This document shows, in pieces, positions 1 through 5,616 of a stretch of 8,370 nt of DNA (positions are counted from its first letter, which is position 1; each line of letters opens with the position of its first letter). A program made the translations under genes and the position numbers. Origin of the DNA: Planctomycetota bacterium. GTDB lineage: Bacteria; Planctomycetota; Phycisphaerae; Phycisphaerales; SM1A02. The stretch spans positions 1 through 8,370 of the forward strand of contig JACNLR010000105.1 of assembly GCA_014381385.1 (NCBI GenBank), written 5' to 3'. Under the pieces are notes generated by a model, which saw nothing but the letters and a program-made list of their open reading frames with translations, was not told the DNA's origin and did no database searches.

Positions 1-91
1 TAAACCTCATAACTGACCATGGCTGCTGTAAAAAGCAGTTTGCCTGTCTTAAAGTATGTTTTCGTGTTTGCTTCCAAGTTGCCGCGACCGC

Positions 92-130
92 CGCTGCCGA
101 GCCACGTAGGGTACCCGCAGCGCCGTTTTT
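92..130 (+). terminator. Possible GC-rich dyad with T-tract (weak terminator candidate)
   Basis: CGCTGC (92-97) can pair with GCAGCG (117-122) around a 19-nt loop that itself contains the palindrome GGGTACCC (109-116). The right arm is followed by CCG and then T5 (126-130). This could end transcription of a plus-strand gene lying left of the window. The stem is only 6 bp and the loop is long, so it may equally be structural noise in a GC-rich patch. Confidence 0.25.
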
Positions 131-147
131 AGACAAGGTTGACCGGT

Positions 148-176
148 AAAAACTTTAGTTTTTTTATTTTTTTTTT
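148..176 (+). other. AT-only dyad running into a long T-tract
   Basis: AAAAAC (148-153) and GTTTTT (158-163) form a weak AT-rich dyad with a 4-nt loop, leading into T7-A-T10 (159-176). On the plus strand this looks like the end of a factor-independent terminator but lacks a GC-rich stem. It could act as an upstream A/T element or simply be low-complexity spacer. Confidence 0.3.
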
Positions 177-196
177 CGACCCAGCTACCCTTTTCT

Positions 197-212
197 CCTC
201 TGAGACTTTTTG
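197..212. repeat. Partial third copy of the repeat arm
   Basis: The 16 bases at 197-212 (CCTCTGAGACTTTTTG) match the left arms of the two full repeats at 227-242 and 314-329 exactly. After this point the sequence diverges (GAGCCC), and no matching right arm follows before the first full copy begins. It therefore looks like a truncated remnant or a solitary arm of the same repeat family. Confidence 0.7.
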
Positions 213-221
213 GAGCCCAAA

Positions 222-291
222 AATCGCCTCTGAGACTTTTTGCGGTCTAACAAGCGTGATTTTTACATAGGGTACAAAAAAAGTCTCAGAG
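222..291. repeat. 70-bp direct repeat, copy 1, with internal inverted arms
   Basis: This segment matches 309-378 at 68 of 70 positions, with a constant offset of 87; the differences are T246/C333 and C251/T338. It is bounded by inverted arms: CTCTGAGACTTTTT (228-241) is the exact reverse complement of 278-291. The 36-nt interior holds GCGTGATTTTTACATAGGGTAC. The unit could fold as a long-loop hairpin. It has no recognisable coding capacity and I see no clear target-site duplication. Confidence 0.9.
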
Positions 292-308
292 ACTATTTTT
301 AGCGTAAT

Positions 309-378
309 AATCGCCTCTGAGACTTTTTGCGGCCTAATAAGCGTGATTTTTACATAGGGTACAAAAAAAGTCTCAGAG
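309..378. repeat. 70-bp direct repeat, copy 2, with internal inverted arms
   Basis: This is the second copy of the unit at 222-291, 17 bp further on. Here the inverted arms are 15 bp and perfect: CCTCTGAGACTTTTT (314-328) pairs with 365-379. The copies share their left flank AATCG, which lies outside the arms. That favours local duplication of a block over two independent insertions. The copy ends 17 bp before the T-tract of the rplL terminator. Its function is unknown: it could be a REP- or MITE-like dispersed element, or a local duplication of a structured 3' region. Confidence 0.9.
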
Positions 379-395
379 GAAAAAAGTCATTGCAT

Positions 396-430
396 AAAAA
401 ACGGCTAGCGGTTGAGCCGCTAGCCGTTTT
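396..430 (-). terminator. Intrinsic terminator of the rplKAJL operon
   Basis: A perfect 14-bp stem pairs 398-411 with 417-430 around the 5-nt loop TTGAG, with a core of CGGCTAGCGG/CCGCTAGCCG. Read on the minus strand, the stem is followed directly by a run of six T (complement of 401-396). It lies about 20 bp beyond the rplL stop codon. This is a textbook factor-independent terminator and implies that most transcripts end here and do not continue into a downstream rpoB. The A/T outer part of the stem is symmetric, so some activity on the plus strand is possible. Confidence 0.93.
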
Positions 431-451
431 AAGTTGTTACGTAGCAATATG

Positions 452-862
452 TTACTTGATTGTAACGCTTGCGCCAGCTTCTTCGAGCGTCGCTTTGATT
501 TCGTTTGCTTCGTCTTCAGAACATTTTTCTTTTACGGCCTTAGGTGCTTCATCAACAAGTCCCTTTGCTTCTTTAAGTCCAAGGCCTGTAATCTCACGTA
601 CTGCCTTGATAACAGCGATTTTCTTATCGCCTGCTGCTTCAAGAACTACGTCAAACTCAGTTTGCTCGTCGGCACCGCCATCGCCACCACCAGTTGGGCC
701 AGCCATCATGACTGCTCCGCCTGCTGCTGGTTCGATACCGCATGTATCCTTCATGTAATCTGCTAAATCGACAGCTTGTGCCAATGCCAAACCAGCACTA
801 TCATCGCCAATTTTACTGATTGCTGCATCAAATTCTTTTGTTGCTGTTGCTTCTTCGCTCAT
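452..862 (-). CDS. rplL: 50S ribosomal protein L7/L12
   Basis: This is the multicopy stalk protein of the large ribosomal subunit. It binds L10 through its N-terminal dimerisation helices and recruits and stimulates the translational GTPases through its C-terminal domain. The product is 136 aa. The N-terminal helical domain spans about residues 1-45, a Gly-rich hinge (about 47-67) includes AGGAVMMAGP, and the C-terminal domain from TEFDVVL onward carries the diagnostic IKAVREITGLGLKEAKGLV helix-turn and ends EEAGASVTIK. The start was placed at the ATG at 862, not an in-frame ATG at 889, because GGAG lies 9 nt upstream and L7/L12 proteins begin with an MS-type N terminus; the longer form would add nine non-conserved residues. 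It is the last gene of the operon, 108 bp after rplJ, and is followed by a strong terminator. Confidence 0.97.
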   Translation of the reverse strand: MSEEATATKEFDAAISKIGDDSAGLALAQAVDLADYMKDTCGIEPAAGGAVMMAGPTGGGDGGADEQTEFDVVLEAAGDKKIAVIKAVREITGLGLKEAKGLVDEAPKAVKEKCSEDEANEIKATLEEAGASVTIK

Positions 863-970
863 AATTCTATACTCCAATAAAAGTGTCATGCGCGGGAGAG
901 GAGCCGCCCTGTGCGACTTTTAACCCAAACGGGCCAGTCCCTACGCGATGTCGTGTAATCCTCGTTTCGA
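863..970 (-). other. rplJ-rplL spacer
   Basis: This is the longest gap inside the ribosomal operon (108 nt). The other two gaps are 3 and 27 nt. Its rplL-proximal end holds the GGAG ribosome binding site, and the middle is GC-rich with short dyads only (for example CCC-GTTT-GGG on the minus strand). I see no convincing promoter, terminator or small ORF. It may carry an mRNA structure that sets the extra translation of L7/L12, which is needed in several copies per ribosome, but that is inference. Confidence 0.4.
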
Positions 971-1516
971 TTAGGCGATCTTTTCGATCGTGTTCCCTTC
1001 CTCCAAACGAGTCCTGATTTCTTTGATAATTCCAAGCATGTTGCTGCCTGGGCTTGTAGCTGCTTTGACCACATTGCTTGCCGGTGAAAGGACAATTTGT
1101 ACAACGGTTGCTTGTGCTTCTTCTTTTGTTGGGAATTCACTCAGCCGTTTGACGCCATCTGCGCCATCGAAAAGTTCACCCTCGAGGATAGCTGCTTTCA
1201 GGTCAAGTTGTTTAATTTTCTTGGCCCCGTCCACGAGGTTCCGAGCAACATCTACTACGGAATCTCCGCCTATCACAAGTGCCGAAGGCCCATCAAGTGT
1301 TGGAGCCAGTGATTCGAGTTCTGTACCGGAAAAAGCTGTTTTTGCCAAACTGTTCTTCAGAACGGTGATGTGAATATCTTTGCCCAGCAAATCGACTCGC
1401 AAATCGTTATTTTCGTTTGCTTCAATACCCCGAATATCGATAACCAGTGCACTGCCGATTTCGCCAAAACGTCGTTTGTATTCGCTAACTATCAGGTCTT
1501 TAATGGGCTTGCTCAT
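971..1516 (-). CDS. rplJ: 50S ribosomal protein L10
   Basis: L10 is the stalk base. It anchors L7/L12 dimers through its C-terminal helix and sits beside L11 on 23S rRNA at the GTPase-associated centre. The 181-aa product begins MSKPIKDLIVSEYKRRF. It has the conserved LKNSLAKTAF segment (about residues 53-62), the LDGPSALVIGGD strand and a C-terminal helix (IKEIRTRLEEGNTIEKIA) suited to L7/L12 binding. Length is normal for the family. The start at 1516 has GGAG 8 nt upstream. The gene follows rplA after only 27 nt, too little for a long E. coli-type L10 leader, while the gap to rplL is 108 nt. In other bacteria the L10-(L7/L12) complex represses its own mRNA; no such site could be identified here. 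Confidence 0.97.
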   Translation of the reverse strand: MSKPIKDLIVSEYKRRFGEIGSALVIDIRGIEANENNDLRVDLLGKDIHITVLKNSLAKTAFSGTELESLAPTLDGPSALVIGGDSVVDVARNLVDGAKKIKQLDLKAAILEGELFDGADGVKRLSEFPTKEEAQATVVQIVLSPASNVVKAATSPGSNMLGIIKEIRTRLEEGNTIEKIA

Positions 1517-1543
1517 TAGTGTAACTCCTTTATTGGAAGCAGT

Positions 1544-2227
1544 TTAGACTGCAATCTTTACGCTAGGGGTCATCGTAGCGCAGAGAGAGCAATTCTTGAC
1601 AAATTCGCCTTTAACTGCTGCAGGGCGTGCTTTATTAATCATGTTTACGAAAAATTCTAGGTTTGCAATAAGGTCTTCTTCTGAGAAACTCATTTTGCCA
1701 ACTATACAGTGGATATTTCCAGCATCGTCGTTTCGATATTCAACTTTACCTGCAGCAAATTCTGCTACCGCAGTTTCTATATCTGCTGTAACGGTACCAG
1801 CTTTTGGTGATGGCATTAAGCCCTTTGGTCCGAGTTGTCGGCCCAATTTGCCAACAAACCGCATCATGTCAGGGCTCGCAATGGCAACATCAAAATCGAG
1901 CCACCCACCCTCAATCTTTTTAACGAGATCCTCGGCGCCAGCTTCGATTGCACCGGCTGCTTTCGCCGCTTCTACTTTGTCAGAAGGGCAAAAACAAGCA
2001 ACTTTTGCAGATTTGCCCACGCCTTTTGGCATCGAGACAGACCCACGTAGTTGTTGATCAGCCTGCCGTGGATCGATGGAGAGGTGCATGACAACTTCCA
2101 CTGTTTGGTCGAATTTGCGCGCAGGATAGGTCTTTAGGAGTTTAACCGCATCACGTATAGAATGTGGTTCCTTGCCCTTTTTGGCAATTTCTGTACTCGC
2201 TTTTTGTGCTCTTGTTAGCTTAGTCAT
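1544..2227 (-). CDS. rplA: 50S ribosomal protein L1
   Basis: L1 forms the mobile L1 stalk next to the E site and helps release deacylated tRNA. In many bacteria it also represses translation of the rplK-rplA mRNA. The product is 227 aa, normal length. Its signature GRQLGPKGLMPSPKAGTVT lies at residues 129-147. The first domain includes VEVVMHLSIDPRQADQQLRG and the C terminus keeps the ATMTPSVKI strand. The start at 2227 lies only 3 nt after the rplK stop, with a GAGGG purine stretch inside the end of rplK. The two genes are therefore probably translated in a coupled fashion, as in other bacteria. Confidence 0.98.
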   Translation of the reverse strand: MTKLTRAQKASTEIAKKGKEPHSIRDAVKLLKTYPARKFDQTVEVVMHLSIDPRQADQQLRGSVSMPKGVGKSAKVACFCPSDKVEAAKAAGAIEAGAEDLVKKIEGGWLDFDVAIASPDMMRFVGKLGRQLGPKGLMPSPKAGTVTADIETAVAEFAAGKVEYRNDDAGNIHCIVGKMSFSEEDLIANLEFFVNMINKARPAAVKGEFVKNCSLCATMTPSVKIAV

Positions 2228-2230
2228 AGT

Positions 2231-2659
2231 TTATGCACCCTCTACAGTAACGCCCATTGAGCGGGCAGTACCTTCTATTATTCGCATGGCGGATTCAATA
2301 CATGCTGCATTGAGGTCTTCCATCTTTTCTTCTGCGATTGCTTTAACTTGTTCTCTAGTCACTGAGCCCACTTTTTCGAGGTGCGGTACGCCAGAACCTT
2401 TTTCGATACCAGCAGCAGCTCGGATGAGGACAGCAGCGGGTGATGATTTTATCTCAATATCAAACGAGCGGTCTGAATATAAAGTGATAATGCAACCGAC
2501 GACTTTGCCGTTGAGTTCACGTGTGCGATCGTTGAATAATTGAATAAATTGACCTGGATTGACGCCATTTGCGCCTAATGCAGGACCAAGTGGGGGTGCG
2601 GGGGTCGCTTGTCCACCGGGTGCAAGTACCTTGAACTGCTTTTCTATTTTTTTAGCCAT
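2231..2659 (-). CDS. rplK: 50S ribosomal protein L11
   Basis: L11 binds the 23S rRNA GTPase-associated region and with it forms the thiostrepton site; in many bacteria it is required for RelA-dependent sensing of stalled ribosomes. The product is 142 aa, the usual size. The proline-rich N-terminal domain carries GGQATPAPPLGPALGANG (about residues 15-32). The C-terminal RNA-binding domain holds DLNAACIESAMRIIEGTARSMG. The ATG at 2659 has AGGAG 6 nt upstream. It is the first gene of the operon. No nusG or secE, the usual upstream neighbours, lies before it; a divergent regulator gene is found there instead. Confidence 0.98.
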   Translation of the reverse strand: MAKKIEKQFKVLAPGGQATPAPPLGPALGANGVNPGQFIQLFNDRTRELNGKVVGCIITLYSDRSFDIEIKSSPAAVLIRAAAGIEKGSGVPHLEKVGSVTREQVKAIAEEKMEDLNAACIESAMRIIEGTARSMGVTVEGA

Positions 2660-2752
2660 TTGAATCTCCTGCCTTCCACCTTCATCTTGGTGTACATGCC
2701 GGCTAGCAATGCACGATGCAGTGGTTGTAACGGTGTTTATTGTGAACTACAT

Positions 2753-2781
2753 ACTGTACCAAACTTTGAAAGGGTGGGCAA
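2753..2781 (-). promoter_or_regulatory. Candidate sigma70-type promoter for rplKAJL
   Basis: Read on the minus strand, TTGCCC (2781-2776) and TACAGT (2758-2753) are separated by 17 nt. Each matches four of six consensus positions. Transcription would start near 2746 and leave an rplK leader of roughly 85 nt. Position, orientation and spacing are right for an operon promoter, but the match is not strong and AT-rich DNA gives such hits by chance. Confidence 0.4.
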
Positions 2782-2786
2782 CCGCA

Positions 2787-2814
2787 TTGACACATTCTCA
2801 GGAGTACATAAAAG
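2787..2814 (+). promoter_or_regulatory. Candidate sigma70-type promoter for the FHA-HD-GYP gene
   Basis: A perfect TTGACA (2787-2792) is followed after 16 nt by TAAAAG (2809-2814), a four-of-six match to the -10 box. It would start transcripts near 2821 and give a leader of about 65 nt that contains both copies of the 23-bp repeat. It lies next to, and back to back with, the proposed rplK promoter, so a single regulator could touch both. Confidence 0.4.
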
Positions 2815-2832
2815 TGTAAAAGAAGAACAGGA

Positions 2833-2879
2833 CAGTATTTTGAATCTCGCATACTCAGTATTTTGAATCTCGCATACTC
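2833..2879. repeat. Perfect 23-bp tandem duplication with inverted AGTAT/ATACT arms
   Basis: Bases 2833-2855 are repeated exactly at 2856-2878, and the next base (2879) still follows the pattern. Each unit contains AGTAT near its left end and its reverse complement ATACT at its right end, separated by 12 nt. The junction forms the dyad ATACT-C-AGTAT (2851-2861). The pair lies 8 bp before the GTG start of the FHA-HD-GYP gene. It could be a duplicated operator or a recent replication-slippage event; identical copies suggest youth or selection. Confidence 0.85.
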
Positions 2880-2886
2880 TATATAA

Positions 2887-4407
2887 GTGGCGAACGAACC
2901 TAACTTACAAATTGAAACTGTACATGGACCAGAAAAACCCACAATCGTGTTACAGGGCGATGGACCAATATCGATTGGTAGGGGAACAGAGAATGATTTT
3001 GTTCTTGGCTCTGGGAAAACTGTCTCAAGAAATCATGCTCTGCTCACAACAAACGGCGATGTATGGAAAATACAAGATTCAGATTCTCGCCATGGAACAT
3101 TTCTAAATGGGATAAAACTCAAACGAGATAGAGCGGTGCGTATCAGACCTGGCGATTTGATTACGATTGAACCCTATACGTTCGAAGTTATTGATCAAAG
3201 TTCTACGAAGCAGTTGCTTCACACATTTGATGACGCAAAAACTCTCGGTGGCACAGCCATCATGCAACTCGAGCAGGCAGACGGCGGGGTCCACATAGCA
3301 AAAGAGCGGCTTGCAGCACTTTTGAATTGCAGCCAATCAATTCATGCTGCAATTTCTGAAAATGAAATTGCAGAAGTTCTTGCGACTGCAGCAGCTGCAG
3401 GAACAATGTTTCGCAATATTGCTATCGTAAGACCTGCAAGTGGCGGGCGCATTGAGATACTTGCTGCAAAAGGGCAAATAGCACTTGAAGGGAAACTGAA
3501 TCTGAGCTGCTCTCTTTTAGATGCAGCATTAGAAGGCGATCCCGTTCGATATCAAAAAGCACAAATGATCGATGAACAAGCCCAAAGTATTATGCACCAC
3601 AATATTGACGAGGCGGTTTGCATTCCGATTATGCTTGGCAGCGCTGTCGTAGGAACTATTTATCTTGATAATCGCGATGGCAAAGATACAGGAAAATCTT
3701 CTGAGGAAGACATAGAGTTTTGTAAAGCACTTGCTGAAATAGCATCTCTTTCCATCTCGAATTTGAAACGTTTGGATATTGAACTTAGGCATGCGGAGGA
3801 ACGGCAGAGTTTTTTGCTGGGAACCGTTGCTGCCCTCGTTTCCGCTATCGATGCGAAGGATACGTATACGTGCGGTCACTCCGAGCGCGTAGCTTGGCTC
3901 TCAAAGGAACTCGCGATAAAAGTTGGTTTAGACGAACAAACAATTGAACAAATTCATATTTGCGGTTTAGTTCATGATATTGGGAAGATTGGTATCCCCG
4001 AATCAATTTTGCGTAAGCCCGGCAAATTGACCGACGATGAATTTGATCAGATACGTGCGCATCCAGTCATTGGCGAAAAAATACTCAAAGATGTAACCCA
4101 ATTAAAACCAGTGCTACCTGGTGTTCGCTCCCACCATGAACGGTGGGATGGCAGAGGATATCCCGACGGCACAACAGGCGATACCACTCCTCTGTTTGGA
4201 CGAATACTTGGGGTTGCGGATGCTTTTGATGCTATGTGTTCCTCGCGAGCATACCGAAAAAAATTACAAAGAGACGAAGTACTCGATGAAATTACAGCAT
4301 GTGCAGGAACACAATTCGACCCAGAACTCGCAAAACTATTTTTAACGATTGACTTTATCCACTACGACGTGATGATTGATTTTCATGTTTCACAAGCATC
4401 AGGCTAG
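2887..4407 (+). CDS. FHA-GAF-HD-GYP domain protein (probable c-di-GMP phosphodiesterase)
   Basis: This is a 506-aa cytoplasmic signalling protein with no membrane segment or signal peptide. An N-terminal FHA domain (about residues 18-102) retains the phosphothreonine-binding motifs GR (31-32), SRNH (47-50) and GTFLNG (70-75). A GAF-like sensor region follows (about 140-292), then a short helical linker and an HD-GYP domain (about 308-490). The HD-GYP motifs are complete: GHSERV (H331), VHDIGKIGIP (H363, D364), AHPVIGEKIL (H392), HHERWDGRGYP (416-426) and VADAFDA (D445). By family, it should hydrolyse c-di-GMP under control of a phosphoprotein partner and a GAF ligand or oligomeric state. The GTG at 2887 was chosen because an in-frame TAA lies immediately before it and the FHA domain starts soon after. 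No Shine-Dalgarno sequence is visible. The 3' end overlaps the convergent amidohydrolase gene by 9 bp. Ligand and partner kinase are unknown. Confidence 0.93.
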   Translation: MANEPNLQIETVHGPEKPTIVLQGDGPISIGRGTENDFVLGSGKTVSRNHALLTTNGDVWKIQDSDSRHGTFLNGIKLKRDRAVRIRPGDLITIEPYTFEVIDQSSTKQLLHTFDDAKTLGGTAIMQLEQADGGVHIAKERLAALLNCSQSIHAAISENEIAEVLATAAAAGTMFRNIAIVRPASGGRIEILAAKGQIALEGKLNLSCSLLDAALEGDPVRYQKAQMIDEQAQSIMHHNIDEAVCIPIMLGSAVVGTIYLDNRDGKDTGKSSEEDIEFCKALAEIASLSISNLKRLDIELRHAEERQSFLLGTVAALVSAIDAKDTYTCGHSERVAWLSKELAIKVGLDEQTIEQIHICGLVHDIGKIGIPESILRKPGKLTDDEFDQIRAHPVIGEKILKDVTQLKPVLPGVRSHHERWDGRGYPDGTTGDTTPLFGRILGVADAFDAMCSSRAYRKKLQRDEVLDEITACAGTQFDPELAKLFLTIDFIHYDVMIDFHVSQASG

Positions 4408-5616
4408 CGTAGTTTTCAGCGCGAGGGAACAGAACATTTTTACACCGGTGCGAATTGCATCATCATTGAAATCAAACGTAGGTTGGTGCAGTGCTGGTAT
4501 TTCTTTTACACCGTTTGGCAAAAGGCCAAGGGCAAAGAAACAAGAGGGGACTTCTTGGCAGTAATAGGAAAAATCTTCACCGCCCATGACGGGGTTTTCA
4601 AACGGTAAAACTCGCTCATGCGGTATAGTTTGTTTTGCAATCTCAAAAAATGTTTCAACAGCTTGAGGATCATTGCGCGTTACGGGATACCCGTCGCGTA
4701 AATCTATGGAAGCGGTGCAGCCATGTGCTGCGGCAACACCGTTTACAATTTCGTGGAATCTCCGTTTTGCCATTTCTCCTGTTTCTTTTTCAAGATATCG
4801 CATCGTGCCAACAAGTTCGACTTCTTCAGGGATTACATTGTGTGCTGTGCCACTGTGGATCATGGTGATAGAAACAACAAGTGCATCAAGGGGGTCTGTA
4901 TTTCTAGAAACGAGTTGCTGCAGTGAAGTTACAACGTTTGAAGCACATAGAATTGGGTCGTTACAGAACTGTGGGAATGCTGCATGCCCTCCAATCCCGC
5001 GGATGGTTACAGACACACCAATGTCTGCAGCAAGCATTGGTCCTGATTTCGTAGCGACATGGTGCAGCGATAGTTGCGGCCACCCGTGCAACCCAAACAT
5101 CATTCCAACTTTCGGCCCTAGCAAAGAACCATTAAGGCAACCATCAAGAACCATCTGTTTTCCACCACCACCACCTTCTTCAGCAGGTTGAAAGACGAAT
5201 GAAACCGGATTTGGCAACGTCTCTTCTTGCGCTATTTGCGAAAGGACTTTGGCAACGCCGAGCAAAATGGTCGTATGCCCGTCGTGCCCGCACGCATGCA
5301 TGCATCCTGCATATTGAGATTTCCAATCAAAAGTGTTTTCTTCAACGATCGGAAGGGCGTCGATATCAGCACGAATGCCAACCGCGCTTGTCCCCTTACC
5401 CTCAAGATGCGCAAATACTCCCGTTCCCTTCGCAAGACCAGCTTTGTGTTCAACACCTAACTCCCTTAAAAAATCTTGAATAACTTTACTGGTTCGTTTT
5501 TCTTCGTATCCGAGTTCGGGGTGCGCGTGCAAGTCATGGCGAATCATAATGAGATCATCGACGATAGCGTCAATACGTGCGTCTAAACTTTTGAGGGTGT
5601 TTGTTACATCAGTCAT
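4399..5616 (-). CDS. M20 family (M20D-type) metallo-amidohydrolase
   Basis: The 405-aa product belongs to the M20D amidohydrolases (hippurate hydrolase, IAA-amino acid hydrolase, N-acyl amino acid deacylase group). These cut an amide bond of N-acylated amino acids with two metal ions. Motifs: RADIDALP (83-90), MHACGHDGH (106-114, with C109 and H111), QPAEEGGGGG (143-152, catalytic/metal Glu pair 146-147), GLHGWP (H177), the lid-domain GGHAAFP (209-215), GGEDFSYY (345-352) and ALHQPTFDFND (H377). All expected ligands are present, so it should be active; the substrate cannot be read from sequence. No signal peptide is seen. The ATG at 5616 is preferred over an in-frame ATG at 5664. It overlaps the upstream stop as ATGA, and the product then begins MTDVTNTLKSLD, just ahead of the conserved RHDLHAHPELGYEE. 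It is the last gene of its operon. Confidence 0.92.
   Translation of the reverse strand: MTDVTNTLKSLDARIDAIVDDLIMIRHDLHAHPELGYEEKRTSKVIQDFLRELGVEHKAGLAKGTGVFAHLEGKGTSAVGIRADIDALPIVEENTFDWKSQYAGCMHACGHDGHTTILLGVAKVLSQIAQEETLPNPVSFVFQPAEEGGGGGKQMVLDGCLNGSLLGPKVGMMFGLHGWPQLSLHHVATKSGPMLAADIGVSVTIRGIGGHAAFPQFCNDPILCASNVVTSLQQLVSRNTDPLDALVVSITMIHSGTAHNVIPEEVELVGTMRYLEKETGEMAKRRFHEIVNGVAAAHGCTASIDLRDGYPVTRNDPQAVETFFEIAKQTIPHERVLPFENPVMGGEDFSYYCQEVPSCFFALGLLPNGVKEIPALHQPTFDFNDDAIRTGVKMFCSLALKTTLA

Larger units (their letters stand above)
1..395. other. Gene-free intergenic region downstream of rplL
   Basis: I find no credible protein or RNA gene in these roughly 395 bases. Open frames that run into the region from the right on the plus strand are antisense shadows of rplL and look like no protein family. 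The stretch contains a GC-rich dyad (92-122) followed by T5, an AT-rich tract with T7-A-T10 (159-176), a partial repeat arm (197-212) and two 70-bp repeats (222-291, 309-378). In many bacteria rpoB would follow rplL closely on this strand; its start is not seen here, so if it is adjacent it begins beyond the left edge. Confidence 0.7.

Noticed and set aside
1..130. tRNA or small RNA gene in the GC-rich patch
   Set aside because: No cloverleaf arms, no T-loop consensus and no clear promoter-terminator pair could be found.
222..378. CRISPR array
   Set aside because: There are only two long (70-bp) repeats with a single 17-bp gap, inverted arms inside each repeat, and no cas genes nearby.
222..378. 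Tandem intrinsic terminators
   Set aside because: The arms could pair, but loops are 36 nt long, stems are AT-rich on one side and no T-tract follows the right arm on either strand.
327..758. Plus-strand open frame of about 143 codons across the terminator and antisense to rplL
   Set aside because: It is low-complexity Ser/Ala/Pro-rich sequence, lies mostly opposite a certain gene and starts inside a repeat; no family resemblance.
863..889. Upstream ATG at 889 as the rplL start
   Set aside because: It would add nine residues not found in L7/L12 proteins, whereas the ATG at 862 has a well-spaced GGAG.
886..1140. Minus-strand open frame of 84 codons overlapping rplJ
   Set aside because: It lies in another frame of rplJ and its Lys/Arg/Ser-rich product resembles nothing; L10 is unambiguous.
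2660..2752. L1-binding operator in the rplK leader
   Set aside because: A purine-rich GATGAAGGTGGAAGG stretch next to rplK faintly recalls L1 sites, but I could not build the required helix-loop-helix by eye. A covariance-model search would decide.
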